64,000 nt of DNA, taken from positions 10,267,554-10,331,553 of the forward strand of contig JADWOT020000008.1 in the NCBI GenBank assembly GCA_036345935.2, read 5' to 3'. Below, one piece after another: positions 1-14,165 of the stretch. The notes under the pieces are model-generated. The model saw nothing but the letters and a program-made list of their open reading frames with translations. It did no database searches and was not told the origin of the DNA. The stretch's first letter is position 1. Every line of letters starts with the position of its first letter. Source of the stretch: Taenia hydatigena. Its lineage: Eukaryota; Platyhelminthes; Cestoda; Cyclophyllidea; Taeniidae. A program made the position numbers and the translations under genes.

Positions 1-3000
1 AGTCATGAAGGCCTAACTCATTCTCACGAAGTCTACATTGCATTTGAGGGGGATAGAATTACTAATGTGGTCCGTTTGTGCATTGCTGCGTTTTACTCTT
101 TTGGTACTTTGTGCAGATAACGCAATTTAGGCAAAACCCATCGGTACGAACAATGAAAAACTGCACGACAAACGTGTACATTTGCATTCGAATGAGGCAT
201 TAGCTAATCTCGAGCGGGCGCGAATTGAGAAGCTTACAAGTGATACGTTTTTATATATTTCAGACATTTGATTTTGTTTTAAAATCATGATGTCTCTAAA
301 GCGCATTTACTTTATTGCTGCAATAGCTTGTTTCCTCGGTCAAATCATTTAATCCGGTTGCAGAAGTGCACTTAGGGGTGCTCCTCCTGCCTTCAAAAGT
401 CACAAAATAAGTGTACTTTTTGGTAGTCAGCCCCCTTCTGCTCTTCTCTGCCTAATAATTCCCCTTAAACGTAGGCTTTGCCAAAAGTGGCTCATTCGGA
501 GGGTAGAGAAGTCCGTAACAAATACCATGTTTTCAGAGTCAAGTTTTAAAAACGGCAGCAAACTACATGTCCCAGGGCAAGGCAAAAAGACTAGCACAAA
601 ACTTAATTTAGTGAAGCTGAATGAGCCTTCTGAAACCGATGCTTGCAAGTTTGGCATAGCATAGTACTTGAATTTGGGGCTTTCTTATGAGAAACCTAAG
701 TTTGTACTGGAATGCTCACTAAAAGCTTCTAGATAGCTCTTTCTAATCTCGAGAATCGGGTAAATTAATCTGGTAAATGGCTTAAGCCATATCCGTGAGC
801 TTTACAAGGCAACTTTTTAGCTTTAAAAGACGAAGTGATATTGCTTTCCAAAGGCCTTGTTTGCACTCAAGAGACCACATCCGTACAAGTCTCAGCTGAA
901 CCGTAGCAAAATGCTAGGTGCGCAAAATATTTGGGAGCAAGACAATAATGAATGCAATTATTTGGAAAGCAACAGAGTGCGTTTGCGGAGGGAAAAAAAA
1001 ATCACTTTTGAATATTCATAAAGGCAGAAAAATTAGCCTTACGTGAAACAAATCGACGTTAATAAGGTGGTGGTTGGCTTTCCGATTCCCTCAAATGCAC
1101 ACAGTCAGATTACAAGCAATGTGCTGCCCTGCTATCTGCTTGCTTCTTTAGACAATTACACTCTGCATTAGCTCCGTTAGTCAACCGCATAGCAGGACCC
1201 ATCCCATCACTCGCGAATTGGCGTAATGTCAAACTCTATCGCTTGCATACGCTGACCATTAATTTAACATCCAAGCTCTGAATGCCAAACTGAATCTAAA
1301 ATTTTATTACTCACAGCTAAAACAGGATGTTAAGCAAAAATAGAGGCGAGAGAAAATGCGGATTAAGGCGGAAGTGTTAGGCTGACACTTTGTTTTCGTA
1401 ATGATTAGGACTGACAACTTTCAAATCTTTTAATTTTAGCAGTGAGCGTAAGAAGTGCTTCGAACGCTGATGTACTAGTACAATAGGCAAAGGCGTCTCT
1501 TCAGCTCAACAAAACAGATGCATGTGCATGAAGTGAATTGCAACGACATGACATAAATTTATTTTCATTAACTGACCGGAACAATTCGTACGATTCACAA
1601 ATGCATTTGTACTTAAGCAGAAGGGTAATTTCCGGATTAAAACGAGTGGATGAAGTTAGACTGAAGCAAATGTTGTTTATGGGATGGATTACGCGACAGA
1701 GCTGCAATAAACCACACTGGAGATTGTTATCATTCCCTCGCGTTTATTAGTGACTTTCCCCATGAAAATGAACAACGACCCTCTGTAAGGAGCAATAATA
1801 CTTGGAATTATTCAGTCCACCCATGTGGGAAGATTAAAAATCCCACTTTTATTAAAACCCATTCTAAAAAATGGGTGCCTTACGAGATGACACAAAAAAG
1901 CAGGGCTGCAAAATACTTTTTGGATGCGTTTGGCTATCAATTGACAAAAGTAGCACAGCAAGTGAAATTATGGCGGATTTGAGGCTTAAATGTTCTCACA
2001 AAAAAAACAATTTTGGCGCCTCAGAACTTCCCGAAGACGAAGGAGGGCATTGTATTCGAGCAGAAAATAATTATTCGACATGCAAAAGGACTGAGAGACT
2101 TTTGACCTGGCTCAGAGGCCAGCTCACCCGACAAAAGTGTAGTGATAGAGACCTTAAAGAACCCACTACCGAGACAGCAAGTTAAACAACCAACGCATTG
2201 CAACAACTATTAGTGTTAACCTCTTTGGTTCCACAAGCTGTCACCATGCTTCAACACTATTTTCCTCACCATGGAGAATTATGTTAAGTCGGTTGGTTAC
2301 AGTCTCCTTGCGAAACAAAAGATATAAATTAAGTGGTCGGAGGGAAATCGCCTTAAGTTCTGAGTTTAAGCACGTTATTAATGTGAGCATATAGTGTAAC
2401 AACTGCTTCTACAACTTTAATTCACCAATATTTACAAATTAAACAGTTCAAATAATGATGACCCGAATTTAGCGATCCGATTTACCTCCAGGACATGTTT
2501 CATACCACCGAAACGTGTCGGGTTCACCCCGCGGACGGGCATCCCTGCGCTTATATCTGCGATTAACTCTCTCCTGGATGCGACCTGTAAGTACGAATCA
2601 GTCAAAATGGAGCGCAATAAATTTCTGTTTCCCGTAATTCTAGAGGAAATTCCTTCATCCGTTCTTAATCCCAAAAAAACTATGCTAGACTTTAAAGAAA
2701 ATGTTGAATGAGCAGCACCCGGCACAAGAAGTTGCGTTAAATTGGAGGGTCTTGGTCCGAAGCCACTATGCTAGAATTATGTCTCCAGTTGAAGCATTGT
2801 TTGTGCAACATGTTTCCACTTAAATAGCAAAAAAATTGCTCATTGAAATTTCAAATGATTTTATTTTTCAGAAGTGTTTGTTTTATTGCCGGTTGCGTTT
2901 CAATTCCGCACAAAAAGTTTATTCGTATTTGTGGTTGAAACTATTCATTAACTATGTGTAACCTTTATTTCCAATGGGAACTATTCAAATCATAATTCAG

Positions 3001-5459
3001 CTTATAAATCTAATGGTGCTGTTGTGCAATTTTCTCGGACTTTCAAGGACGAATAACGTGGACCTCGTTTATCAGAGAAGGCATCTTGCAAAAGGTATTT
3101 GGCTCAGTTCTGAGAGGCATCTGCAGTTGTCCTGAGCTCATTTGTACTACCCATCTGGGATCTCCACCATAGGGCTAGGCATCAGCTTCAAATGCTTGTT
3201 GCGCTTAATAACTCCTCAAAATAGATAAGAATGAATGACGGATTAACAGTTTAACGGTTATGCGATAATAATTAAAATGGCTCTTTTAGTGGTTTGCTTT
3301 TTCTTCTCTTTGAGACAAATAAATAGTTAACGTAGCAGACAGCCGTTGGGGATGCGTGTCTAGTCCGCCACCAATGGTGTGATATTAGCAGCAGAGGCAG
3401 GACCTATAAAATTGTATCCCATTACCGGTGCTTACATGTAGAAAAAACATATATTCTTATTATGTACACATATAAAAACTCATCTACAAGCAAAAGTTGG
3501 CTTTAGCAATGCAGAATCAGGCTAAGCACTTTACTGGATCAAGTGACCAAGAGAATAATATGCAAGTAGTTGATAGCACTTTTGCAAATGTCAATGATGG
3601 TGATGCTCTTTGAAAGCATTCGTGGAATTTTGGGGTAGCAAGTGACAGAACGCTGGTTGCCGTAACTGCACACCTAACCCTACGGACTCTTCCGTCCCCA
3701 CAGATTGTACTTCTGCTTGGCCGCGTGTCCCTGGCCACGACCACAGGCGCCTAGCCCTTCTGTGGCCCTGCGCTAGTGATGACGCATCTCTTCCGATTGG
3801 CAAATTTTATTAAGAATTCAGAAAAGTAACTGGAGTTTTGCAAGCGTTTATGATTAGCAGAAGAAGAGTGGAGCATAACCTGGCGATCAATGCCAAAAGT
3901 AGTCCAAAAGCTAGTTGTGCATTTAATTTTTTTCGCCCACTGAAATGGAGCCTTTTCCGTAGACGTTTAATAATGTGTCAAACATTAAGCTCCCACGAAA
4001 TGGGTCAAAATGCAGTTATCTATGGCATTTAAGTGCGTTGTTAATGCGCTCCTTAAAAACCTAATTCATTATCCCCTTTATGCTCAGGCAATGCAATCGA
4101 GATGGATAAACCTACAAGAGTCCAACTTTCGTGGGTGACATCCAACCCAGTTTCGTTGTGCTGCCTTCGGCATACCTTGACTATTCAACTGCTTCAATCA
4201 ACCCTGCGATCGACAAAATTTCAAAGTGGGAACTTAAGCCAGTCGTCAATTGTGAGACTTTACTTAAAAATCCCAGAACATCATAAAGCACTCTCAAGCT
4301 CTCAGTAAACCAGCGTCTCAATCAAATAGCAAAGCTAGCGTATCGCGAAAATAGTCTACTGAATGGGGCACCTTTCACGACAGGTCTAGGTGACAATTGT
4401 TATTCGCGGAAAAGTGTCCTCTCCGATTTGACTTGGAGGCAGTTGGCATTGATGTTGTGCTACGCTGTGCTACGCTCACGGTCATTCTAAATGTCGTCTC
4501 ACCTATGGAAAAATAAGCATTGTTCTATTGTTTTTATAAACCGGATAAGGGTTTGTGACTTCTAATACGCATAGTTCCTGTTTTTAATGATTTGTGGTGC
4601 ATCACTTATTGTTCCTTTGAAGGTCTGTTAGTAAGTGGAGAATTATTTTTACAAGTTCCATACTCTCACCTGGAATATTATAAATTGAACGAAGTGAAAA
4701 ACAGGCACACAACAAAACAACTCTTTCAGTGGTATTGCATTTGCACAATTTATCTAGAGCACGTAATCGCGCACTTTTTTGGAATTGTATGAGGACCAAG
4801 ATTGGAAACTTCTTTTGGAGATGACCAGTCTCGCAAAAAATACAAAGAACCTACCTTCATTTTGCTGTTGGGAAAGTGATAAGCCTGATCTTATCTAAAG
4901 AGTACCGATATATTTGCGACTGCTAGAACTCACGCAGTGCGCTAGTTGAACAAAATTAGCAAATCACAAACAAAGACAATAGTCTCACCTTCAGCTGTTT
5001 AGCCAAAGGTCTTCAAACATCCCATCGTTACGTAGCTCTCACCAGCAAGTGAAGAAAAAAATCCTTCCTCACATCATGAATACCTATAGGTGCTGCAGGT
5101 GATTGTCTCCCTCATTTGTTCAGGTGCCAGAAAAAGACCTGATTTATTGGGATGCAGATCGTTTCTGACATTCATTATATGTAACGCTCTCCATTCATCT
5201 GTATCCACATTGGATCTTGCGCCCTCACGGCTTCACAATCCCCGTCTGAGCATGTGACTCAAGCGTGGACGCAGGCTGACACGCGATTGGCTTTCCCCGC
5301 GTCTCCCAATTTCCTACATTTATCGCTCCCCAGTTCAACGATATAGCTCTCGGTCTAAAATAGCCTTGTGTAATTCGGATTTTGGCATATGCAATAAATG
5401 CAAATAGATGGGATCATGCTAAAAGGTGTTTTTTCTTATTTTGCAGGAGAAAGATTTAT
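1..5459. other. Intergenic, no gene recognised
   Basis: I see only short open frames here, none with a family motif, signal peptide or convincing splice pattern. A 97-codon minus frame at 2432-2725 is the least unlikely, but it has no recognisable domain. Around 5220-5320 the sequence becomes richer in GC and CpG and contains CCAAT-type motifs on both strands (GATTGG near 5284, CCAAT near 5309). This could be a promoter-like patch, though no gene start next to it could be identified. Confidence 0.5.
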
Positions 5460-8400
5460 CTACTGGAAGAGCGGGGAGGGAAGCGTGCTAATTCGGATAC
5501 AGATGTAGACCAAAATCACGAGGACCACTCCCACGCAGACAAAAACGAGCACGCCTTGGAAACCGAACGGGTTGTGATCGTGGTCGGCGTAGCATGTTAC
5601 GGCTACAAAAAGGAGGAAGAGGCATGGGATATAATTAATCACCACATCATCTAAGTTTAGAAGGCACCCGTCTTCGGTGTTTTCTTTCCATGCCACGACA
5701 AGTAAAAGTAAAGAGGGCACCTCTTTAAACTTTGGTTTGGGTCGACTGGAATATTGTACAATAATAAGGCTTCGCCAACTCTAGTAAGGTACAAACCAGT
5801 CTTAACGAAGTAGATTCGTCGGCAAATTTGGATGTCTGGGCGATGCCAAAGTGATTAAGTACCGTGGCTATTTTACGCTCACCTAAACCTTAGTGATTAC
5901 GCATTCATAGGGCACAGACTCATTTGACCTACAGCAATGCGTAAGTTCCTCATCTTTGCATTATTCATTTGCAAAGGTTTTGAGTTGCACAATAATGTAA
6001 ATAGTTCTCGTTTGCAAAGTTACACGGGCAAGATTTTTAGAGAAGTAGCTTATTTTTATTTAACAGGGTGGATGGGACTTTAAAAGGTGTTTCCATGTTT
6101 TCCCCATCGATTCCTCTTTAGTTTCACTGACCTGGTCAAAGCAGACTTTAAAACTAACTCAGTCTTGGTATTGTCCTGTAAACTTGATGAGTTCCTACAC
6201 AATACACCCTGTTTGCACAATTTCGGTTTTTATTTTTTTTTACATAGACAAAGGGGACAAACGCGTCAAAGTTTTAATCAAACGAGTTCATTATTCATCA
6301 ATCCAATCTCATTGCCGAAAAGTACAGACAGTCAACACCTCAGACCGGCTTCAAGTCAGGATTTCCAGTGTGAGATGAAATTAGGACACTTGGAAACTAT
6401 CGCCTCCCGTTGAGGTTATATGTTTTCGATCCTTGTCAGTGAACTGTGTAGATTGGGTTAAAAACTCAACGCACTGCTGCACTTAGTTATGCTTGATCTG
6501 CATCCGTTGAAGATATAATTTTGCCTTAAAAGTAACACAATTAGAAGAATGCATCCTTCATTTGTCTTAACTTCATTCAAGTAGTTGTTAAACAATCTAG
6601 TTTGTATGATCTCGCAGCACAAAAACAGCCTGTCTTGAAATGCTGAGTACAGTTTTAGCGCTCCACCTCCATGCAAGAGTATCATCTAAACAGTGTTGGC
6701 CCCTTCAACCGGAAACCGTCATCAACCATTTTAGACCTGCCATTTATTTCAAGTAGAGTAAAATTGCAACACCACAAATATTTACATGCTGTGGTTCTTT
6801 GAATGCAGAGGTTTTGGACAAGTCTTTTGACGTAGTGCTAATAATTACAGCTCCGTCATTCAAATTAGCAGTCCTGCGCAAAATTCACGTCAGTCCTTAA
6901 CACTCATGCCTAACCCATTTAATCACGGCTTTTTCGTGATTAATAAGCCCTTTAAGTTAATTCCACCGATGATTGTGTAGATCGAAGACGTTAACAGCAT
7001 CTGAGTAATGCTTTGACTTTGGGGTCGAGAAAGATGGATGGGAATGCAGAGCGCATGTGGGTATGACAATCACAATCGCCAAAACAATCACTCACCATAG
7101 CCACTAAAATTAGCCGCTGCTATATCTGGGAAGGCTTGAAACTTTACGCTACCTAAACGCAAGGTTGCATTGTATTTCTCTCCATAAAGTGCGACGTTCC
7201 AGCCCGACATGCAGCTGTAGTAGTTGCCTGCGCGTATGAGAGTATCCTGATAGGGCTCCTTCACCTGGCCTGAAAACAACACACAATATGCATGCTGTTC
7301 AAAACATTCCGTGTGGGCCAGAGGTTGCAAAAAGTTGACCCTCTACTAACGAGTAAGGGCAATGCCTGTGGTTTCAACCATAATTTAGATTGGAACTCGA
7401 TAAAGGCGGAGATGTTTTGGCAAAAATTTGTTAACACCAAGCAGATGTCCCGAGTTATTTTTGAGTAAAATAACTGCTCCGGCGTTGTGTGTCATACATG
7501 TTAATGTTCGTATTCCAGCAGATTGACTCACTCGTCTGCTGGTATAAGCGGCTCAGTTGCCTGAAGACCCCTTAATGGAGACCTAAAAGGTTCTTTTCAT
7601 CAACCTTCAAAACAGTTTTAAAGTGAACTGTCTAAGCACCATTTCTTAACGTGGTTGCCGTCATAACCATGGGGCGTGTCTGGTATGGCTCCCATGCGCA
7701 CAACATTGGTTACTGCCCTCTCAACGAGTCAATTTTAGACCAAAAAAACGAAAGAAAACGTTATGCTTGTAATCAGAGGCGATTTAGAAAGTAAGTTAAA
7801 CCATGTCTGACGTAATCCAGGTTGTTAAAATTAACATTCAAGCGTCTGAAATACTCGTGTAAATGGAAAATTTGTTTTAATTAATGGGGAACATAAGAAA
7901 CATTGTGAAAACTCCATACTTGGATCGAAATTTATGAATGCTAAGGAATGCGGTGTGGTTTGGGGAAATCCCGGAATATGCAATAATCAACACTCATCAT
8001 CTGGAAGAAACTTTATAATGACATAAACATTTTATCCATTATTTGCTATGGCGGACAAATCACAACAAAGCGTAAGACATGCATCTGCAAATCTTGTGAT
8101 CGAAAGTATTTTTTTTCGAAATCGGGTCAAGAGGAGATGCACTCCTTTTCGATGCTTTTGTAATATTCGTTTAATGCGAATGAGCGTTTGGAGTTCTTAA
8201 CGCTGAGCCATGGGTTCGCCTTATAAACCTACTTACTCATAGCCAGTGAAGTCCCAGGGAAGCAGTCTGAGACTCAAATCTCAGTTTAAGCTCACAAATG
8301 GCAGTGATATATGTATTCTGCAAGCCTTTGATTTAGACTTTTCAACTAGCGCTGATGTGTGCGGCAGAAAGTAGTCGGCCACGTGAAATTGCAACTCAGA

Positions 8401-11400
8401 TCAGATCTTCTGGATGAAATTACAAACTAGGTGCAGTAGATACTGGTAAACAACAAAATTTGCCACCCCGTTATAATGCTGCAAAAGACGACTTTAGTCA
8501 CCATTATTAAGTCCTTCGAGCAAACTTATTGCTGCAATAGACCTTAACATTTTAGTAAAAAATAACTCCTTTTAAAGCCTTAGGTTATTGTGTCGGTAAG
8601 CGTCCAACGCCATGCATAGAAGTGTTAGCCAAATTCCGGTAGACAGGCAGGCGTTCTCAGACGTTCCGTTTGAATTCTGTCACGGAGCTAACGGGATGCA
8701 GTTTTAATCTCAGATCTACGTGTGGTTATCCACAGCATTTCATCAATCGTGAGATTAGGCCCCATCAAAAACCCTACCTGCAATACCAACAAGTTTTGAG
8801 CAAAACTGGGCGTTTCACGACCAAAAACAGTTTATCACTTCACAGATAGTTTTAATCTGCAAAAAGTGGAGTCTACCGGTTTCGAAACCGAAATTCCCTT
8901 AGTGTCATTTCATGGGTGATCGGGCAGATAGATGATTTAAACAATTTTTGAAAATTAATTCAGTTCAATCACGTGCAATTCAAATGTCCGTCAACCGCAT
9001 CAGCAGTTTGTGAAGATAAGTAGACATTTTATGAGCACCAAAAGCTTGTGAGTCCTTTCAAGAGCAGGACATGGGTACGACTAAATTTAGTACAACTTCA
9101 ACATGTTTTATTAGTGGACACTTTTGTAGTAAATACAGCCATCCGCCTGAGCTTTCCCATTTTAAGTAACAAAATAAGCTTTTATTGGCCGTACGAATTT
9201 TATTACCCAGTTTAATGAAAAAAAGTATTTGGTGTTAAAATGGACATAACTGGTTTCCCATTTGGCGCAGTCGAATCAAATCAGTCCCTCATTTTACGAT
9301 CGAAAATGTATATTACTGGAAAGACTAGTACCTTTTCTAAATTACGACTTAATTTCTAGCTGACTTTAGGCGATCCCAAGGAATGTAACGAGGCGGACGC
9401 AAGTTGTCAAGGCAGCGGTCTAAATTATTTCTCTCTTCGTGCAGGGTCATTCAAGTAAGTCGTTATGCCGCTCAAGCCTACCTGATGGGGGCTTGAGGGA
9501 ACATCAACACTCAGTCATAGCTAAAGTGATAGGCTATTGGGTGTAGCTGTACACCAGAGGGACACTTTGAAAGGCATATTCAGACATCTCTCTACCAGAT
9601 AAAGATGGGAGTAAAGGGCAGGCTACACTGGGGAAAATAACCATTAAGGTGAATAACAGCCAATTCAACATCTCGCCTTACTAAGCAAATTGCACAATTA
9701 TGCATTCGAATGATACTGACTTCGTCAAGAGTTCGCCTAGTTCGGCAGCTTAGTTCTGCCGTCCCATGTTTGCACGTGGAGTCGAAGGCAGCAACACTAG
9801 TTAAAACTCTTTTCAAATCCCATAGGCCATCAAATGCGGAACCCGTTCAAGCTTTTGAATCATTCAAGCCACGGACAAAAGAGTTCCGTGATTCACTCAT
9901 TTGTTATCAACGAATTTCGTCTAGAAGGAATGCAAATGAAGTGCTGATTTTTAATTCGGCCAAAGTGTGTTTGTTGCAATGCTATGCACAATAGCATAAT
10001 AAATTATTTGGGGATTTAGCTATTCTACACTTTATTATCACCAGACCCTTTTGGCAGAGCTGTTGAGCTCTTGCAAGCGCTATGATTAATTGATGAGAAG
10101 CCTGCTTTGTACTTATGATTCCGCCATTTCATTTTGAGTCCCTCAAGTGAAACATTGTGATTATTTCTTTTGTCAGTGATGTTCTGAATAGGCCACTTGG
10201 ACGACACTGGGGATGGTTATTCTCTGACAGTTAGATCTTTAACAGTGTCAAAATACATATTTTTGTGAATCCTCTGTTCCGCACACTCTTTTAATTTCGT
10301 CGCAAAAGTCCGTCACCCAATGTTATCTAAAGGCGCCTAGACTCAAAAACTCCAAGCCTTGAAAATAAAATTCTAAAACGATTTAAAGGAGTGGATATAC
10401 CTGAAATTTTTGGTAGTTATTGATAAACAGTTAAGATAACAGATGTCATGCTCCAGCTGCAACTGGAAGAAATAAACTTTTTGCGATTATGAAAATTTGT
10501 AAACTTTTGGGGGTTCCGCCACAAATCCGTTCTGACATTTCCCCCTTATGGCCATTTGTTGATTTATCTGCTACCTTGTAGTCAAATAAAACGGTTTAAA
10601 CTAGCACTGTATTCGTGCTTGTGATTCTCTGGCCCCGTTCAAATTTTAAAGAGGCTCCCTTCTGTGCAATGTGTCACAGTTAGGGCCTCACCGTAAATCC
10701 CACAAACCTGTCCCTATCGTTGAATAATTTATGACCCAACTTTGCATATGGATAGTGGCAAGATTTCATGTAAAACTTTTTGCATGTTTGCCGATTAAAA
10801 TGTTTTTAAATAAAATAGCTTATTTGGAAAGTTCTCGTACTAGTTATTTTTAAACTGTCAGGTGGGCTAGCTTTCCGGTAGTCTACAAAGACAGGTCTGC
10901 AGAGAAAGTTAAAACATAACTAATAATTTGTAACCGGGATCTAAATACTTTGTTACATTTTTTGCCAAAATTTAAGCTCATTCGCTCTGGCTGTAGTTAT
11001 CCTTTTCAGTTTTTAAAAGGCAGGATGAATTATTTTTGGGCAACTAAATAACGCTTTGAATAAGTGACATTGCACTTTGATACTTCATTGCTCCAATATA
11101 AACTACATAAAATTTTGACAACCGGTCATTCTCAAGTAGGTAAAGTGGTAGAGGTGTCTAAATGTTACCAAAAGCTGACAACATAATTTTTTGCCTTTTC
11201 CAACGCATCCAGCTGTCAAATGATAGCACCCCATAACTTTGGATCTTCATGAGTTTGGAAAGTTCATAATAAACAAGATTTTACCCCTAACTTTGCCGAA
11301 CACAATGCAAGTTTTGGGAGCTTTTGCAAAGTGAGAAGTCCAGCACTGTTGATATCGTAAGAACCAGGGAAACTTTACCATTTAAATGTTTAGTGAATCG

Positions 11401-13485
11401 CCAATGATACAAGGTTATGCGTCCTTACGTAACCAAACCTTATTGCAGCAGCATTTCAGCTACACTTATCAAACGAAATAAGAGTCATTGCTGTTTTGTT
11501 AAGTTCGTCGCTTTACTTTAGTGCGTATAGAGTAAAATTGTCGCTGCTTTTAAGCCAAAATGCAGTTTTTTCCACTGAACAAAGGTAATTTCCTACATTT
11601 AATTATCAAAGGCTTTCGTAATTGATGGGTGTATGGGAGTCAAACTATTGAGTTATATGCGGAATCGTACATCTTTCTGGCTTTTCAGTTGTGCGTGTTA
11701 ATGGCTTTAGGCTCAGGAGAAGTATTTACACACATTCTAGTACGGGGATGTTTGACCCCTTTTGCCCTGCGTCGTTCCAAAGAATTGGAACGATCTGTAC
11801 TTTACGTTTTGATTTACGGATTTTCTGCGAAAAAGTACACCAGTACTTCTAGTTTATCAAGTTAAGTTTATATGATAAATTCAATTTAGACTAGGACACA
11901 ACAAGTGTGCCTCCCTCTAAGGAGCAAATCATTTTCGTCCTTTCAAAAGTTAAGGACACCTATTACCTATCTTCGATATATTTGTTATAAACTGTGCCTT
12001 AAAGCAGAATTATAAAAACAATTAGGAAAATGCAGTTGATAAATACACTTGATAAATTATACCTTGTTAGAACTTACACTTCAATTGCGTGTATTTAATG
12101 GGGGCCTACTGACCTACCAAAAATCTTAAATGTCGAGTGCATGGTTTCCAGCTGATCGTTGGGAACTCCACTGTCGCAATTTATTTATTCACAGCAATGA
12201 TTACAATAATTAACCAACACAATGCAATATGGTCTTTCATATTATTTTCAATCCTAATGTGACCATGTGATCAGTCAGGATCGCCAATATTTGCTTGTAA
12301 GAAAAGTTGTTTGGAAGAATAAGGAAACCAGAACCTCTCTTATCTCAATCAATTCGATTGAAAGCACAAAAAGCACAACTAGGTTCACCGTAAGAATTTT
12401 TGCACTTTCTGGTATAAACAGCATCGTTTGACAGGTTGTGCGATGACATCTATACTGTCTTAAATTTTATTGAGACGTGGGTATTATTAGTTTGTAAGAA
12501 ATACCATATTAGAAGCCATTCAAGTAGATAGTATTCGTTTATATCTGTTTGCAATTCTGTGCATGAAAGTAATCATATTCAAAGCTAATGACAGGATACT
12601 TTTTCTACAATTTACTTTCTTAAATTATCAGGAAAAATTCGGTCGAACAAGTACGTAGCGTTATTAAATATTGGTATTAACGTAAAATATTATACGGGTT
12701 GGCGATATTACTGCTCCCAAACTATGTCCAGTTCATTTCTTTATGGTAAAATACTCGGAAGAATCGACATACCTGAATTCGATTTTACCTACGTCATAAA
12801 CCAAATTTCCAAAAATATTGGAAGTTGGCAAACAACGTCACGTAAAAAATATGCTAGTTAGTAAAATATGTCCCTACTGAGGCTGTCTATTTCAAATATA
12901 TTGTCTAGCTGATCTGAATGGAAAAAAGACATAATATGTGAATTGGGGGGTTATACTCCTAGATCGATATTTATTTATACTGTTTATGACACATATAATT
13001 GGAAATTTAATAACATACCTGCCATGGCAGTAACGTTTGCATAATATATTTCGTTCGTGTCTTCATTATAGACAGATAGATTTGTGAGGGAATACGTTCC
13101 GTGTAGAAGATATTCTTCTGCCCCAACCGTATTGAATCCTTGCCCAAACATTTCCATAAAAGGCTCTGGTGTGAAGAACCAAAACCAATGGATTATGTAT
13201 CCCTTTTGAAGATGCATGTTTACAAAGCTTCCGTTCCGAAGGCTACAGCCACCACTTCCTCTATGTGCGTAATCAAAAGCAAAGGAGACATTCTAGAGAT
13301 TGTACGAATATAAACAAACTCACTTTGTCCTTTTTATTTATGGAAAATGAGGAGTTACAGGAGACTTCAATGACTACGCAAGGAACATCCATATAATCAG
13401 TAAATTCATAGTGAATTACGTACGGATTGCTCTGAACAACAGGGAGAAGCATGCATTGGATAAGAATTAGAATCAACGAAAGCAT
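5460..13485 (-). CDS. LAMP-family lysosome-associated membrane glycoprotein, 4 exons, 250 aa
   Basis: Exons on the minus strand are 13485-13324, 13292-13019, 7269-7096 and 5602-5460. All have GT-AG borders and compatible phases, and the sum is exactly 251 codons. Residues 1-19 form a signal peptide (MLSLILILIQCMLLPVVQS). A luminal LAMP-like domain follows with cysteines at C36, C70, C165 and C207; the two expected disulfide loops are 34 and 42 residues apart. Typical LAMP strings are seen (VPCVVIE, GNYYSC, SVKFQAF). There are about seven N-glycosylation sequons (NSS, NVS, NGS, NLS, NVT, NAT, NFS). One membrane segment lies at about 217-241, followed by a tail of about ten residues ending SPLFQ. 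Family knowledge: LAMPs are abundant glycoproteins of the lysosomal limiting membrane. The first intron is only 31 bp; the next two are 5,749 and 1,493 bp. The tail has no visible YxxPhi sorting motif, so a further 3' exon (possible donor GTAGAT near 5463) cannot be excluded. A pyrimidine-rich tract ending in AG lies just upstream of the ATG, consistent with a 5' UTR intron or trans-splice acceptor. Confidence 0.85.
5603..7095 (-). other. LAMP intron 3
   Basis: This intron of 1,493 bp begins GTGAGT and ends in a strong pyrimidine-rich acceptor (CTTTTTGTAG on the minus strand). Nothing else recognisable was found in it; the open frames at 6087-6685 have no family features. Confidence 0.7.
7270..13018 (-). 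other. LAMP intron 2 (5.7 kb)
   Basis: The intron begins GTATGT and ends TTGTTTTCAG on the minus strand. Inside it I see AT-rich unique sequence only. The two overlapping open frames on opposite strands around 9592-9994 have no recognisable domain and no coding support. Confidence 0.65.
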
Positions 13486-13545
13486 TTGAAAAGCATTTCC
13501 TCCCTTCCTTCTAAACAAAAAAAGGCAACAGCTAAAGTTCACCAA

Positions 13546-14041
13546 ATAAAAAAACCGGAAGCCTTTTTGAGCTAATTATGCTTACTGGACTCGAACATTA
13601 CAACAACCTCTTTGGACTAGGAATTATTTGATAAGTTGCCAACCGACCTTGACTCCAATCAAGCCGCATAAAATAAATCAAGAAATTCCGGATTACCAAT
13701 CAGGCAATTTTTACACTCATCCGACACAATTTAAGGTGCTTAAACGAGGAAGTTATAAAATAAACAGAATTCAACCAGGTTACAGTCAACTTTGGATTTT
13801 CTCGGGCAGTAAAAGGTAAAATTAATCCTCAGCATTGGCGCATGGTATACCATTAAACCTCATCATAAAAAGTCGATGGATATCTCCTTCAAACAAAAGT
13901 TGCAATTTTATCATTAAGCAACTATTTTTTCATGGTTGCTTTTTTCTGAACTCCAGGGGCACCAAACACTTTTCGATACAAAATTGATGTGAATCTTATG
14001 TTATTTTAATGACGGAATCTAGGTGAACCCGTGGGCCCAAA
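13546..14041. other. Intergenic, nothing recognised
   Basis: AT-rich spacer between the 5' end of the LAMP gene and the LTR cluster. No motif or open frame of note was seen. Confidence 0.5.
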
Positions 14042-14165
14042 TGTAGTCCTTTGTTTGTTTGTGCTACCGATTTTTGGTCAGGATCACAGAGGTGGCGATC
14101 TTGTCCTAGCTGCGTAGGCTGGCCGCTGGCCCATGCCAGCTGTAGTACTTTGTTTGAACTATCGG

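Noticed and set aside
5382..5654. 90-codon plus frame rich in Asp, His and Glu
   Set aside because: It is the antisense of LAMP exon 4; the minus strand carries the membrane segment and correct splice phase.
13245..13262. Alternative LAMP exon 2 acceptor at the CACATAG before AGGAAG
   Set aside because: It would leave the wrong phase; the upstream acceptor at 13293 gives a 31-bp intron and a continuous frame.
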